A program made the position numbers and the translations under genes. From NCBI GenBank assembly GCA_017165825.1, contig CM029372.1, forward strand, positions 28,661,338 to 28,725,337: a stretch of DNA of 64,000 bases. The letters are read 5' to 3'. Under the pieces are notes generated by a model. That model made no database searches, was not told the DNA's origin, and saw only the letters and a program-made list of their open reading frames with translations. The stretch's first letter is position 1; every line of letters begins with the position of its first letter. Below are positions 1 to 12,259 of the stretch, piece by piece. This stretch comes from Hepsetus odoe. Its lineage: Eukaryota; Chordata; Actinopteri; Characiformes; Hepsetidae.

Positions 1-277
1 ATCCCTCAAATTCAGGGTCTTTTTATACTGATTTTTAATAAATATTCTATTGCTGCCTCAAAGTTTTTCTTTGAGTGAACGTCATCATCTAGCTCACCGG
101 GCTCTGTGCTCATAGGTGTCGGTTGACTCGCTGTCTCTGATTCGTCCAGTATCTTGCTTCCTTGGTGAATGTGATTATGTCTGCCTTTGCCCAGTCTGTG
201 ATGTCATCCAGCCATTCTCTCTGGGACGTCCTCACTGTGGGAGAAACTTTATTTCACTTGCTTTGCTTGTTGGGGTG

Positions 278-480
278 ATGGTGGTCTAATGGTAGATATT
301 CTCAGCTACAGACCAAGGTCTGAACAGGTCGCAGGTTCAAATCCCACCTCCAGCACTACCATTACCATTGGGTTCCTGAGCAAGACCCTGAACCCCAGGT
401 TGCTCCAGGTGGAACTTTCCCTGTAGTTAGGAAATGAGTCGCTCTGGATAAGACGTCAATGTGAATTGCCAAAACTGCCT
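278..480 (+). mobile_element. tRNA-derived SINE (type A)
   Basis: The head reads like a tRNA A box (GGTGGTCTAATGG) followed by a B box (GGTTCAAATCC). The body has 'ctgagcaagaccctgaacc' and the tail 'gtcgctctggataag', which is shared by other copies here at 21197, 39739 and, in reverse, 50746. It is a SINE rather than a tRNA gene because the acceptor and anticodon arms do not fold and the conserved non-tRNA body follows. Confidence 0.7.
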
Positions 481-689
481 CTGGAGCAGGAGTCACTCGT
501 CAGTAACTATTTCAGGGTGTTCTGGTCTTTCTGGTTGGCTTGTGAAGAAAAAAAAAAAGAATTATTATCATCAAAACTAACAATTCTTCACTGAGAAGGT
601 CACAGTCACATTAATCAAGCAGTAGAGACAGCTCTGGATAGAAGCAAGTCAGTGTCCTGTGTAAACTATTTCCTGTCTAGAAACATTTG

Positions 690-925
690 ATGCTGATCAC
701 CAAGCCCTGGACTGCTACCCATCCCATCAACCAACTCTGCAGCTTTGATCATTACAGAGGCCCAGTAGGTTGCAGAGAGGTTCCCTTGAGCAAGGTACCG
801 TCCCTATCACTGCTCCCCGGCTGCTGGATATGTCAGCCCCCTACAGGACAGAGTGTGTGTGTGTGTGTGTGTGTGTTAAATACAGTGGATGTGTTTGGTT
901 GACTAATAGTCACTTTCACTTTCTT
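690..925 (+). mobile_element. SINE (type B) with internal (TG)n
   Basis: This is a second SINE-like family, marked by 'cccttgagcaaggtaccgtcc', 'cactgctcccc' and the 3' end 'agtcactttcacttt'. Related copies lie at 29458-29662 (plus) and 27900, 57360 and 60690 (minus). A (TG)n run sits at about 852-876 inside it. Confidence 0.6.
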
Positions 926-1980
926 CAACTCATCACCCATTCATTAAATTCTTGTCCCAGCACCAACACCGCATCGCTCCATATTTCCTATTGAACACAG
1001 ACTCTGACCGCCTTAGCATCCTGCTCTTGATCAGTCATTATATACTTCTTTTCTATCTTTCCACCATCGGACATCAATTCTTCCATTTGGTCACATCATC
1101 AGTTATCATAACAGAAGGTCTTCTGCTTTCCTTTGAGTCTGTACTCATGTCTTCTCCAAGCACAACCTCTCATGGAGGGAGGCAAGATCGAGTGGAAGTG
1201 TGATTCTGCTGAGGTTGTGGATGCACAGAGGCTGCACAAATCCTCTGGAGAAGGAATTGCAGTTCAGCCAAATTCAGCAGTAAAGTTAAATAGTTTTATT
1301 TTTAAAGCACTTTTTACAGCTGTTGTTGTAAAGCAGCTCTACAGAATCAGGTCCGAGACCGCAAGTAAACCAAGGGCGATGGAGGCAGAATTCCCTAAAA
1401 CTGGAGGAAGGAACCTTGAGAGTGACCAAGACTCAAAAGTGGAACCCGTCCTCCTCTGGTCAGCACTGGAAACAAAGAAGGAAAGAAAGAGAAAGGGGAT
1501 TCTATACATTAATTTTTAGATTTAGAGATGAGTTCAGGTAAAGCATGAGTTGGGTAAAAGAATCCGTTAGTTTCTGTAATTGGAAGCTAAAAGTAACTGG
1601 ATGTTAGTCTTAGTCTGTAGCAGCGGCTCCTGCAGATGATCCAGTCCAGAGGAGAGAAACCTGATGATGGTCAGTTTGATAGAGAAGACAATTGATTCAG
1701 ACGGTGGAGTAACTGGTATGGAGTTCAGGAAACCTCACCATAATTGAAGAACTTGGGCTGGAGGGCCTTTGCTTTCAGGAAATACCTAAACTGTCCACCG
1801 TACAGGTGATGGGACACCTGTTTTGAACTCACAGTGTTCAGAGCATGAATTGATAGAGTGCAGAAACTCACTGATACAGCCTGACGAGAAAGGACAGAAC
1901 TGAGGATTTTACAAACACGAGACACTGGCGTCCCCCCACACCACCGCCAACCGAGTGAAGGTTTGTGGACACATAACTCC
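926..1980. other. intergenic, no gene recognised
   Basis: A 128-codon ORF (1133-1519) and a 66-codon ORF on the other strand have no recognisable domain, no splice context and ordinary intergenic composition. I see no supported feature. Confidence 0.5.
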
Positions 1981-2440
1981 CAACTATTAATTGCTTAATT
2001 CTAATTGCTAAACCCAAATTCTAAATCCTAACTGTTAATGTCTAATACCTAAATTCTAATCCCTAAATTCTTAACTAATTCTTAACGAGAGCTTCGTACT
2101 GGACTTTAATGACGGGCAACGTGCACAGAACTCAAACTAAACATAACCAGCATAACAGGTGTAAAACAGAACCCGAGTAATCACAGTGCGCACACAGAAT
2201 GACCAGCGCCCTGCTCTGATTCACTGGGGCTTATAACCCCAGCCCCAATGAGACACACCTGGCACCCAAGCCCAGGTGTGGACAATCAGAGCAGGGCGCC
2301 CTCTACTGGCACAGGACCGTTACAATATCCTAACGCCTAAATTCTAAATTCAAAGCCCTATATTTTAAATCCTAACTCCTTAATTCTAAATCTGAAGCCC
2401 TACTTTATAAATCCTAACCTGTAACGCTGGGGTGTCGTGG
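1981..2440. repeat. degenerate AT-rich short-period repeat
   Basis: Loose repetitions of 'cctaaattctaa'-like words occur at 1981-2085 and resume at 2325-2420. The block is split by the LTR-like element at 2087-2324. Confidence 0.55.
2087..2324 (-). mobile_element. solo LTR-like element, truncated
   Basis: On the minus strand it starts TGTAACGGTCCTGTGCC and contains a TATAAGCC box and an ATTAAAG poly(A)-like motif. It matches the fuller copy at 54983-55279, which runs from TGTAACGGT to ACCGTGACA. Here the 3' terminal part of about 40 bp is missing. Confidence 0.6.
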
Positions 2441-2519
2441 GCTGGACATCAACGCAGAGCCGAGAGCTTCGTACTGAACTTTAATAACTGATAACGTGCA
2501 CAGAACTCATAAACTAAAC
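2420..2519 (-). mobile_element. LTR-like element fragment
   Basis: It contains the 3' third of the same LTR-like family (minus strand), including the 'gagagcttcgtactg' word also seen at 2087 and, in complement, near 55230. The similarity is lost before the N gap. Confidence 0.5.
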
Positions 2520-2636
2520 ACACTGAAAATAACTATGATGGAAAATAAAGAACTCTGAACTTCCTCCAGCGTTCTGAACGGAGTGCCGAACGAGGCCCTA
2601 TTGCAACAGTAATAAAGCTTTCCTGAAGGTACTGAA

Positions 2637-3136
2637 NNNNNNNNNNNNNNNNNNNNNNNNNNNNNNNNNNNNNNNNNNNNNNNNNNNNNNNNNNNNNNNN
2701 NNNNNNNNNNNNNNNNNNNNNNNNNNNNNNNNNNNNNNNNNNNNNNNNNNNNNNNNNNNNNNNNNNNNNNNNNNNNNNNNNNNNNNNNNNNNNNNNNNNN
2801 NNNNNNNNNNNNNNNNNNNNNNNNNNNNNNNNNNNNNNNNNNNNNNNNNNNNNNNNNNNNNNNNNNNNNNNNNNNNNNNNNNNNNNNNNNNNNNNNNNNN
2901 NNNNNNNNNNNNNNNNNNNNNNNNNNNNNNNNNNNNNNNNNNNNNNNNNNNNNNNNNNNNNNNNNNNNNNNNNNNNNNNNNNNNNNNNNNNNNNNNNNNN
3001 NNNNNNNNNNNNNNNNNNNNNNNNNNNNNNNNNNNNNNNNNNNNNNNNNNNNNNNNNNNNNNNNNNNNNNNNNNNNNNNNNNNNNNNNNNNNNNNNNNNN
3101 NNNNNNNNNNNNNNNNNNNNNNNNNNNNNNNNNNNN
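2637..3136. other. assembly gap (500 N)
   Basis: An exact run of 500 N, so its size is probably a placeholder. An apparent ORF reading through it is meaningless. Confidence 1.
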
Positions 3137-3436
3137 TATTTTTGTTAATAAGTAGATAATTTCAGCTTTTTTTAGCCCAAAAATTCCTGCAGAGATGTTC
3201 ACTGAAGCTAAAAGAGCAGAGACGCTGAGAAAGGCCATGTCTTTCAATTCTCCACCAAAAAAACAGCAGGTCCAGCGTTCAGGAGCAGAGTCTGGTGTGG
3301 AGACAGGAGTTTGATGGATCGTCTCACCTGTGAAAGGGCAGAGACACTGATCCCAGAACTGTCTCTGGTGATGGAGACACTAAAACCAGGCGCTCTGAAC
3401 CTCGAACCTCTGAGAACTTCTGGTCTTGAATGAGGA

Positions 3437-3740
3437 GTGTCAACTGATACCGTTGCTAACTCTTCTGCATCATCTTACGTCTCCATGTCTTGCTGTCTTC
3501 TGCTTCTTCCTCTTTCACACTTGCATGTCCTCTCTCACCACATCCAAGAAGCTCCTCTTTGTTCTTCCTCTTTTGTCAGCTTCATCCTCAACATCCTTCT
3601 GCTGATATAATCCTCGTGTCTTGTCTTGACACATCCAAACCAACACAACCTTGCTTCTCTGGCTTTGTCTCCAAATCAACAACCTGAACTGTCCCTCTAA
3701 CATACCCGTCCCTAATCCTGTCCATCCTCGTCGCACCCTG
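3437..3740 (-). mobile_element. RTE-like LINE, 3' end fragment
   Basis: On the minus strand it matches the 3' end of the RTE-like LINE seen at 15280-18140, including the 'RMDRIR' peptide, the 'gggacagttcaggttg' region and the terminal segment. It is decayed and 3'-only, which is typical of 5'-truncated LINE copies. The 1.2 kb that follows, to 4945, shows no recognisable feature. Confidence 0.65.
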
Positions 3741-4945
3741 CTTTACTGATTCAGAGGGAAATCTGAATGAGAGGCTACAATCACGGCTTCTATAGCAGCA
3801 TACTGTGCACAGGCAGCTGGGCTTCAGTCTGAATATGAAACCGTTTCTCCCACGGAACAAACGTAGAACCAGAGCAGGAAAAATGCATACATTTGAGCCT
3901 GATTTTAAGCTTTTAAAATGTCCAACTAGATGAAGTTTACTACAGAAGCTCTTTAACCTCAGAGGACCTCAGTGTGAAATTACTGGCCCATGAACACCTC
4001 AGCATCATGGGCTACTTTTGAACTAACCTATCCTAGAACCACATATCTAATCCGAGAACCGCATTAGGACTAAAAGTTACTGTTAGCAGTTGGGCTGGAG
4101 ATTCTTCCCCTGTGAGACCGTGTAACTTTGAGTCTTTCTAACAGTCTTTATCAGCCAATGAGCTAATCAGCTCACTAACCAATGAGCATTGAGCAGCAGC
4201 ATCCCAACATCCTGTTGACCAAACTACCGTCAGTTTTCAGTGTTTTTAATTGTAGTACATATTTTCATAAACAGGTAAAGTGAAACATTTCAGGTTTACA
4301 GGTAAAAGGTACGATTTGGGGACTTGATTGGGATTCATGTTCTGCATCAGAGTCACTTAGTTTTCACTCTGGAACTGCAGGATGTCCAGCTGCTTCGTAG
4401 GTTCCATTTAAAAAGAGATTATTTCTATTTTTTGTATTTTTAAAGACGTTTTAAAACTTGTGTTTGATTGTACATCTGTTCTCGTTCTCTGTAAAACTGG
4501 AGCTGCTTGCGGTTTTGTTATGCAGTGGCAATGAAAGGTTTCTCATTTTAAAAGTGCGCTGCAGAGTCGTGCAAATGCGACTTAATGACATTTCCCAGGA
4601 CTTTCCGCCAGATTGAGATGCACAATTTGAAAAGCAACGCCCCCCGAATCAACCAATCAAAATGCAACCCTTGATCCAGTCCAGGATTAATTTCAGTTTG
4701 GCCTCTTTTTTAATCTCCACGTCTCTGGTGTTACGTTCTCAGAGGTGTCGCTTTAACACCTTTTTGTGAAGACAGTTAATGCAAGTGTTAATCATGAACA
4801 CATTCATAGGTTCCTGCTACACGTGAAAAGTTAAACATGATGCTGTTCGTTCGTTCCCCTGAAGAACGTGAGGAGAACCCATCACAGACAGCTGCTCGGG
4901 TCATGGGTCCTGATGATGCTATAAAGGACTGAAGGGTTTGAGCGC

Positions 4946-4951
4946 TTTATT
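4946..4951 (-). promoter_or_regulatory. slc6a18: probable poly(A) signal of slc6a18
   Basis: An AATAAA hexamer on the minus strand, 284 bp after the slc6a18 stop. It is the only clear canonical hexamer I noticed within 300 bp of that stop. Confidence 0.4.
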
Positions 4952-5234
4952 TCCCAGAGTCAGCTCAACAATCAATTCTGATTAACAGCGATGAGATTTA
5001 TGAAACGCTGTGGAAAAAACTGGAAACGCGACTCCTTCACAGGACGATGGATGTTCTACCGCAGAAAAAAAGCACCAGTGTCCTCCCTTTCAGTCTGGCC
5101 AGTCGCAGGATGAGCAGTTGTGAGATTTCGGTGAGCTCCGTTTGATCAGGAGCGATGACGCGTGAGCCTTCTCTCAGCGACTCATGGGCCTGCAAACCCA
5201 GTTCCCAAACATTCAGTTCCAACCTACGTCCTGC

Positions 5235-7798
5235 CTACAAGTCCGGGTCGAACGCTGCATTGCTGTAGGGGTTGGGAAGTTGGACGTCCCGGTCCCTGTT
5301 GGACTGCTTGCCTGTGAGGCGTCTGAAGAGGTGGTACAGGGCCACTATGGGGATCGGAAGCACCGGGACCGATGACAGCAGAACACAGATGGAAAAGACC
5401 CAGTCGGGATATTCCTTCGCCTCCGTGTCCGGGAACGACTCCTTTGGAAGGACAGAGAGGAAGGAAGGAGGGAAGGAAGGTGTGAATTCCCTGCTAAAAA
5501 CTTAAATTACACAAAGAAACTCGCTGACGCCCTTTGGTGCCACTGAAACTTTCAGAGAAGGTACTGAAGAAGAGTCCTAGTCTTCTGCTACACTCATCTT
5601 AACTCATAAGGGAATCATGCTAGCAAAGATGATAAATATATTTATCTATTTAGGTTTTAACATGTTTTTTAGGTTTTGGCATTAACTTCATTTCCACAGC
5701 TTCCATATAAGGAGTTGTTTTGTGTTACTACAGAGATTAGCCAGTGTTTACTCCTGAGTGTTTAACAGTTAAGGGTTTGTTTTAACCTTGCAGAGCGAAT
5801 CTGAAACAGGAAGTAGCTTCATCTTTCCAAAAGTCACGCATTTAAACGTCACATCACAAAAGCTCCCGTGTACCATTAGTGGATCCAGCTGCTTTCTAGA
5901 AGTAATCTGACCCTCGATCTGGACACTGATGTGTGAGGATAGTTCCGAACACTTACGTAGTTTGGGTTCCAGGCAGGGTACGTGGGCTGAACCTGCACCT
6001 GGACGACCACATAGGCCACCAGCACCACAAGCAGCATGACGGGACTGATCCCCATCCAGCAGGCCTTCCAGAACCAGTTGGGTCGCCGTCCTGTCATTTC
6101 CTGGAGGTCGTCGCTGAACCTGCAGCAGAAACGCCCATTCTCAGTACCTCTTGAGCCAGAGTTCTTCACTGAAACATCTGTGTGTGTGTGTGTGTGTGTG
6201 TTTGCGCACCTTCTCATGCCGTAGAAAAAGATGACAGAAATGATCTCGAAGAAAGCAATAATGAGGAGGGGCACTGAGCCCACATAGCTGTTGAAGATCT
6301 CCAGCCAGTAATTTCCTGAACCCAGAGTGAAGATCAGAGCCACCAGGAAGGAGACTGCACAGATAATACCTGCAACACACACACACATTATTCGTTTCTT
6401 ATGTTATTAGTTACATTTTGGAAACTTAAACTTTAATAGAAAAGGAGGAGGAGAAGAAGCAGAGAGAGAAGAGATGGGTCTTCAGTTTTGGACGTGAGGA
6501 GAGAAGTAATTTCATGAAGGTTCTGGGGAAGAGACTTCCTGGAGACCATGGTAGACAATGTGAAATTAGGATGAGTGAGGAAAACACAAAGGAGCAGCTG
6601 GAAGAAGAAGAAAAAGAAAGAGAAGAAGAAGAAGAAGAAGAAGAAGGCGGCTCCAGAGTGTGATTGATACCAGTGAAGAGTTCTTTGGGGATCCATTTGG
6701 GAACCATGTTAAGGTCGAGCAGTGGCGTCAGGACCCCCTCCAGGTTCCCGAACATGGAAGACAGGCCCAGGCTGAAGAGCATGATGAAGAAAAGCACCGC
6801 CCACACCTGTGAGCCCGGCATCTCGATCACCGCCTCCGTGAACACGATGAAGGCCAAACCCGTCCCCGACGCACTCTGGAGGACGAAGGAAGGAGGACAT
6901 TTACACAGTGTCTTGGCAGGACAGTGCAAAATTCATAGGGTTTACACAAGTACTCAATATCCACGGTTTCAGAAAGGTTTTAGGGGTGTGCTTAAGGGGG
7001 CGGGTTTGGAGCAGGTGTGTAGGGGTGTGTTTCAGGGCAGGTGTATAGGGGTGGTGTTTAGGGAAGGTGTGTATGGGTGTGGTTCAGGGGAGGTGTGTAG
7101 GAGTGGGGTTAAGTACAGGTGTGTTGGGGTGGTGTTTAGGGCAGGTGTGTGGGGCGTGGTTTAGAGCAGGTGTGTATGGGTGTGGTTTAGGGAAGGTGTG
7201 TAAGGGCGTGGTTCAGGGCAGGTGTGTAGGGGTGTGGTTTATGGCAGCTGTGTAGGGGTGGTGTTGAGGGCAGGTGTGTAGGGGTGTGGTTCAGGGCAGG
7301 TGTGTAGGGGTGTGGTTCAGGGCAGGTGTGTAGGGGTGTGGTTCAGGGCAGGTGTTTAGGGGTGTGGTTTAGGGCAGGTGTACCTGGTCCAGGAACCTGC
7401 GCAGGCTGCAGTGTCTGAGCGTTAGATTAGCCACTCTTTCAGGAAAGGAGCTGTTGAGAGTGCTCAGCCAGTCCTGGTAGTTCTCCATGGTGACGGCGTG
7501 CTCGTCCAGCTCGAACTCGTCGCTCAGTTTGAGGATGTTGCTGTTGGTGGAAGAGACTCAGGTGAGTCATCACCGGTGAGCAGTGCAGTACAGGACGGGA
7601 CACTGTAATAGATCATAGATTCAGTGTGGCGGTGGGGCGTGGCCCTGGGCTGGGGGAGGGGCTTACCTGCTGAAACAGTTGTTATTGTTGGTCGTGGCTT
7701 TGAAGCCCAGGATGGCAAAGATGGGAATAGAGGCGTAGAGAGAGGTGACACTGTTTATACACCCCACCAACAGAGCATCCCTCTCACAGTTATTACTG

Positions 7799-7839
<41 letters not shown>

Positions 7840-8282
7840 GGTGTGTGTGTGTATCTCACTTTTTGGGGTTGTAGCTGGAGAAGGCGATGAGGCCGCCGAA
7901 AGCCAGAGACAGAGAGAAGAAGATCTGAGTGGCAGCGTCCAGCCCCACCTGAGGATTCAGGAGAACATTCCACTACACACACACACACACACACACACAA
8001 ACATGTTGAAGAACAAGACGCAGAACGTTAAAGGACTGTGTGGTTCCACTAATGTGAGTATTATCATCTCACCAAGAAAAAGTAGTCATGAAAGATAATA
8101 AATACATGAAGGTTGTAAAGTAAAGGAAACCCTGAAGCAGGAAGACCTGAAGACTGAAGAGAAGATCGGTGAAGATCCCTTCTTTACCTCCTCACTGAAG
8201 CTGGACACACCAGTTCAGCCAGTACGAATCGGTTCATACTTTCAGCTCTTACTGAAGACAAGACCACTGACCCCAGTGACAC

Positions 8283-8313
<31 letters not shown>

Positions 8314-8430
8314 CACATCAGGGGTGAAAAGATACTCCAGTCCGTCGGTGGCTCCTGGAAGTGTTAGCGCCCTCACCAGGAAGATGGTCAACACCAGGTA
8401 TGGAAACGTAGCTGTTACATACACGGCCTG

Positions 8431-8468
<38 letters not shown>

Positions 8469-8997
8469 TGTGTTGGTATTACTAGTGCTGGACACTTCCT
8501 GACCAGCCACTGTCCGCTGTGACGTTTGGAGGAGGAGGAATAATGGGCAGTCTGCTCTGTACAGTTTGGGCTGATTGTTTCCGTCACTGTGTCCCTGATT
8601 GGTTAACTCTGTCCTTCTCCATGGTCTCCATGGAGATGTCCCTGATGAAGCAGATGTAGACGATGCTCCAGGTTTTATATTTACTTTTGTTTTGGTTTAT
8701 GTTTGTCTGTCTGTCTGTCTGTTTGTTTACTCTGTTTGTCTGTTTGTTTACTCTGTTTGTTTGCTTGTTTACTCTGTTTGTTTGTTTGTTTACTCTGACC
8801 TTCCCGATGGTCTCTATCCCCCTGATGAAGCAGATGTAGACGATGCTCCAGGCCGTGGCGAGACAAAGGACAAGCCACCACTGCAGCGAACCACTGGACA
8901 CGATGTCCGGAGTGATATTCAGAGTCTCTCTGTACCAGAAATAATTCACTGGAGTTCCCTGCTCACACTCTGGCTCATAACCTGGTAACACACACAC

Positions 8998-9040
<43 letters not shown>

Positions 9041-9250
9041 CCCTTACTCATAATTTACCAGATGTGAATAGTAGGGGTGTGTGTGTGTGTGTGTGTGTGT
9101 GTGTTTACCTGTTTGTTCATCATCAAGGGGACACTGGCTCCAGGGCAGGGGGTCCTGGAAGGAGTGGAAGAAATACCAGAGAACCCAGGCCAGGATCGTG
9201 TTATAGAACAGACCCACCAGGAAAGAGACCGCCATGGAGGCCACACCTGT

Positions 9251-9297
<47 letters not shown>

Positions 9298-12220
9298 ACA
9301 GCAGATGACCGTAACCCATTAAGCAGAAACTCTTATCCAGAGTGACTAGTTCCACATTACAGGGACAGTCTCCCTGAAAGAACGTGGGATTCAGGGTTCT
9401 GACCAGGAACCCGATGATGCTGTTGGAATTCGAACCAGTGACCTCCTGGTCTCTACAACTCAACCACCACCAACACTTCTAGAAGAGGAGCGCGCAGGGA
9501 GGCTGGAATGGGTGGAGAATGGGACCAGCAAGAGTGAAAGGAAAGGAAAGGTTTACAGCTTTTAATGGGTTGGAGATGGTAGTGAGACCAGTTATGTTAT
9601 ACGGGTATGAGACGATAGTGAGACCAGCTATGTTATACGGGTTGGAGATGGTAGTAAGACCAGCTATGTTAAACGAGATGGAGACAGTAGTGGAAAGACA
9701 GGCGGTGGAGCTGCAGAGTTAAGATTTCTGTTGGGAGAGACGAGGATGGACAGGATTAGGAAACGAGTATATTGGAGGGACGGCTCAGGTTGGATGGCTT
9801 AGAGACAAGGTGAGAGAAGTGAGACTGTGTTGGACATGTCCAAAGGAGAGACGAGGAGAATATCAGGACAAGGATGTTGAGGATGGAGCTGCCAGGAAGG
9901 AGGAGAAGAGGAAGACCAAAGAGGAGGTTTATGGATGCATGCAGGGGGACGGTGTGAAAGAGGAAGATGCTGAGTGCCGAAAGACATGGAGACAAATGAT
10001 CTGGTGTGGAGACGCCTAACGGGAGCAGCCAGAAGAAGGAGAAGAAGAAAACCATTGATAAGAACGATTGGGTCCTTCAAACTGATTCAAACTGCCTCCA
10101 AGACCAAAAGGACGAAGAAGGAAAGTCAGGACCTCACTGGGTTTCCATGGCGCCTGAGCAGCAACTCTAAAGATCTGGAAATCTGATGGACGGTTCTGGA
10201 TTTGGTGGACACTGGGAGAACTGGAGGAATGATTCGCAGTTTTTAACTCTAGTGAAGAGAAATACTGTGCATGTAGTTGGTAGACGTCCACTTGCCTTCC
10301 TGGAAAGGACATGGACCATCCCACCTCAGAACGGAGCCCAGGACTCTCGCACTATGAGGAGACAGCGCCACCTACCGCGGCACCATGCCACGTCTTCCCA
10401 GAGCAGTGTTTTGGAAACACTTTTTATATTTAGAATTGTTTCATAAGATCAAAACGTCCACAGTGCAGGCCCAGATCCTCAGCAATGGACTAAGATGTGT
10501 CCTGTCCAGTGTCCAGTGTCCAGCATTGCTTTTTTAATTTGATAAATAATGTGTTTAATTGATCAATTTTTTAAAAACACATCTACCTCTTCTGGGTTCC
10601 TCATCCTACTGGATTTTCAGAACCCAAAGAACATTTCCCAGACATAGATGTTGATGTCTTGCTTGACGGGGACGGTCTTCTTTTATAGGCGCTTGAAGGA
10701 GTCAGGTGACGTCATTTGACTGTAGTTAAATGTTTAATTGTGTTGAATCTTCCTCTGATATGAGTCACGGTGGGTAACGATGGGCGACGCCCACATGCAG
10801 AGTGAGATTAGAGTGTAGCACAGAGTGATTAACACAGTAACTCTAACAGGGACCATAAAACACACTTCCTACTGAAGCTGTGAACATACGTAAACTAAAC
10901 ACTTCACATCTGGAGCTTCTTCTTCTCCTTCCAGCTTCTCCTGTGAGGGCTCTCTGTAGTGGATCATCTGTCCCCATGTCTTCCTGTCCTCTGCATCTTC
11001 CTCTTTAACACCATCTCCCCTGCATGTCCTCTCTCACCACGTCCATGAACCTCTTTGTCCTTTCTCTTCTCCTCTTTCCTGGCAGCTCCATCCTCAACAT
11101 CCTCCTCCTGATCTACTCCTCGTCTCTCCTCTGGACACATCCAAACCAGCGCAGTCTTGCTTCTTTCACTTTGTCTCCAAATCGTCCAGCCTGAGCTGTC
11201 CCTCTAATACACTCGTCCTTAATCTCAAAATTGCATCAGGAAGGACACAATAACATATAACATAGCTGGTCTCACTACCATGTTGTAAACCTTCCCTTTC
11301 ACTCTTGCTGGTCCCCGTCTGTCACAGGTCACTCCTGCCACTCTTCTCAACCCATTCCAATGTGCCTGCTCTCTCTTCTTCTCCTCCTCTCTTCCATTGG
11401 GAGGACTGTCCTCCTTCTCCGGGACTCTCTGCTCAGCAGTCCTGCATCTTCTGAAGAAGAAGCTTTTTGGTTCCTGTTATTTTACTGAATGAGTTTTTAT
11501 GAGATCTGAAAAGAATCCACAGTCAAACTCGGTCCCTTCAGACTGATCCTGGATCTGCTCTCAGATGTTTAACTCCATCCTACAGGCTGATCCTTCCTCT
11601 CCTTCAGGACGCTGCTCTATGGGAGACCGTCCACCATCACCGTCCCTTCACACACCTGTTCAGCTCACACCCTCTCACCACTTCACCACTTCACCTGTTC
11701 ACCTGTTCAGCTCACACCCTCTCACCACTTCACCACTTCACCTGTTCAGCTCACACCCTCTCACCACTTCACCACTTCACCTGTTCAGCTCACACCCTCT
11801 CACCACTTCACCACTTCACCTGTTCACCTGTTCAGCTCACACCCTCTCACTTCTTCACCACTTCACCTGTTCAGCTCACACCCTCTCACTTCTTCACCAC
11901 TTCACCTGTTCAGCTCACACCCTCTCACTTCTTCACCACTTCACCTGTTCAACTAACATCCACTCACCACTTCACCACTTCACCTGTTCAACTCACACTA
12001 GCTTGAATGCCTGGAAGTCGCTGTTAAACGAGTAAGTGAAAATGTAAACGCTGTGATCTTGTCGTTTTCACTGACCAACTCCTCCGAGGTACGGAGAGAT
12101 GGAGCTCCACACTCCGATGCTTCCCTTTCGGAGACTCTGTCCGATCGCCAGCTCCAGATACAGCAGGGGGAGTCCCTCAAACACCAGCGCCACCAGGTAG
12201 GGGATCAGGAACGCACCTGG

Positions 12221-12259
<39 letters not shown>

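Noticed and set aside
1133..1519. 128-codon ORF in the left intergenic region
   Set aside because: No domain, homologous peptide or splice signals recognised.
2507..3247. ORF of 246 codons
   Set aside because: It is mostly read-through of the 500-N gap.
11565..12035. 156-codon ORF with HHFTCSAHT repeats
   Set aside because: Translation of the 39-bp minisatellite in slc6a18 intron 2.
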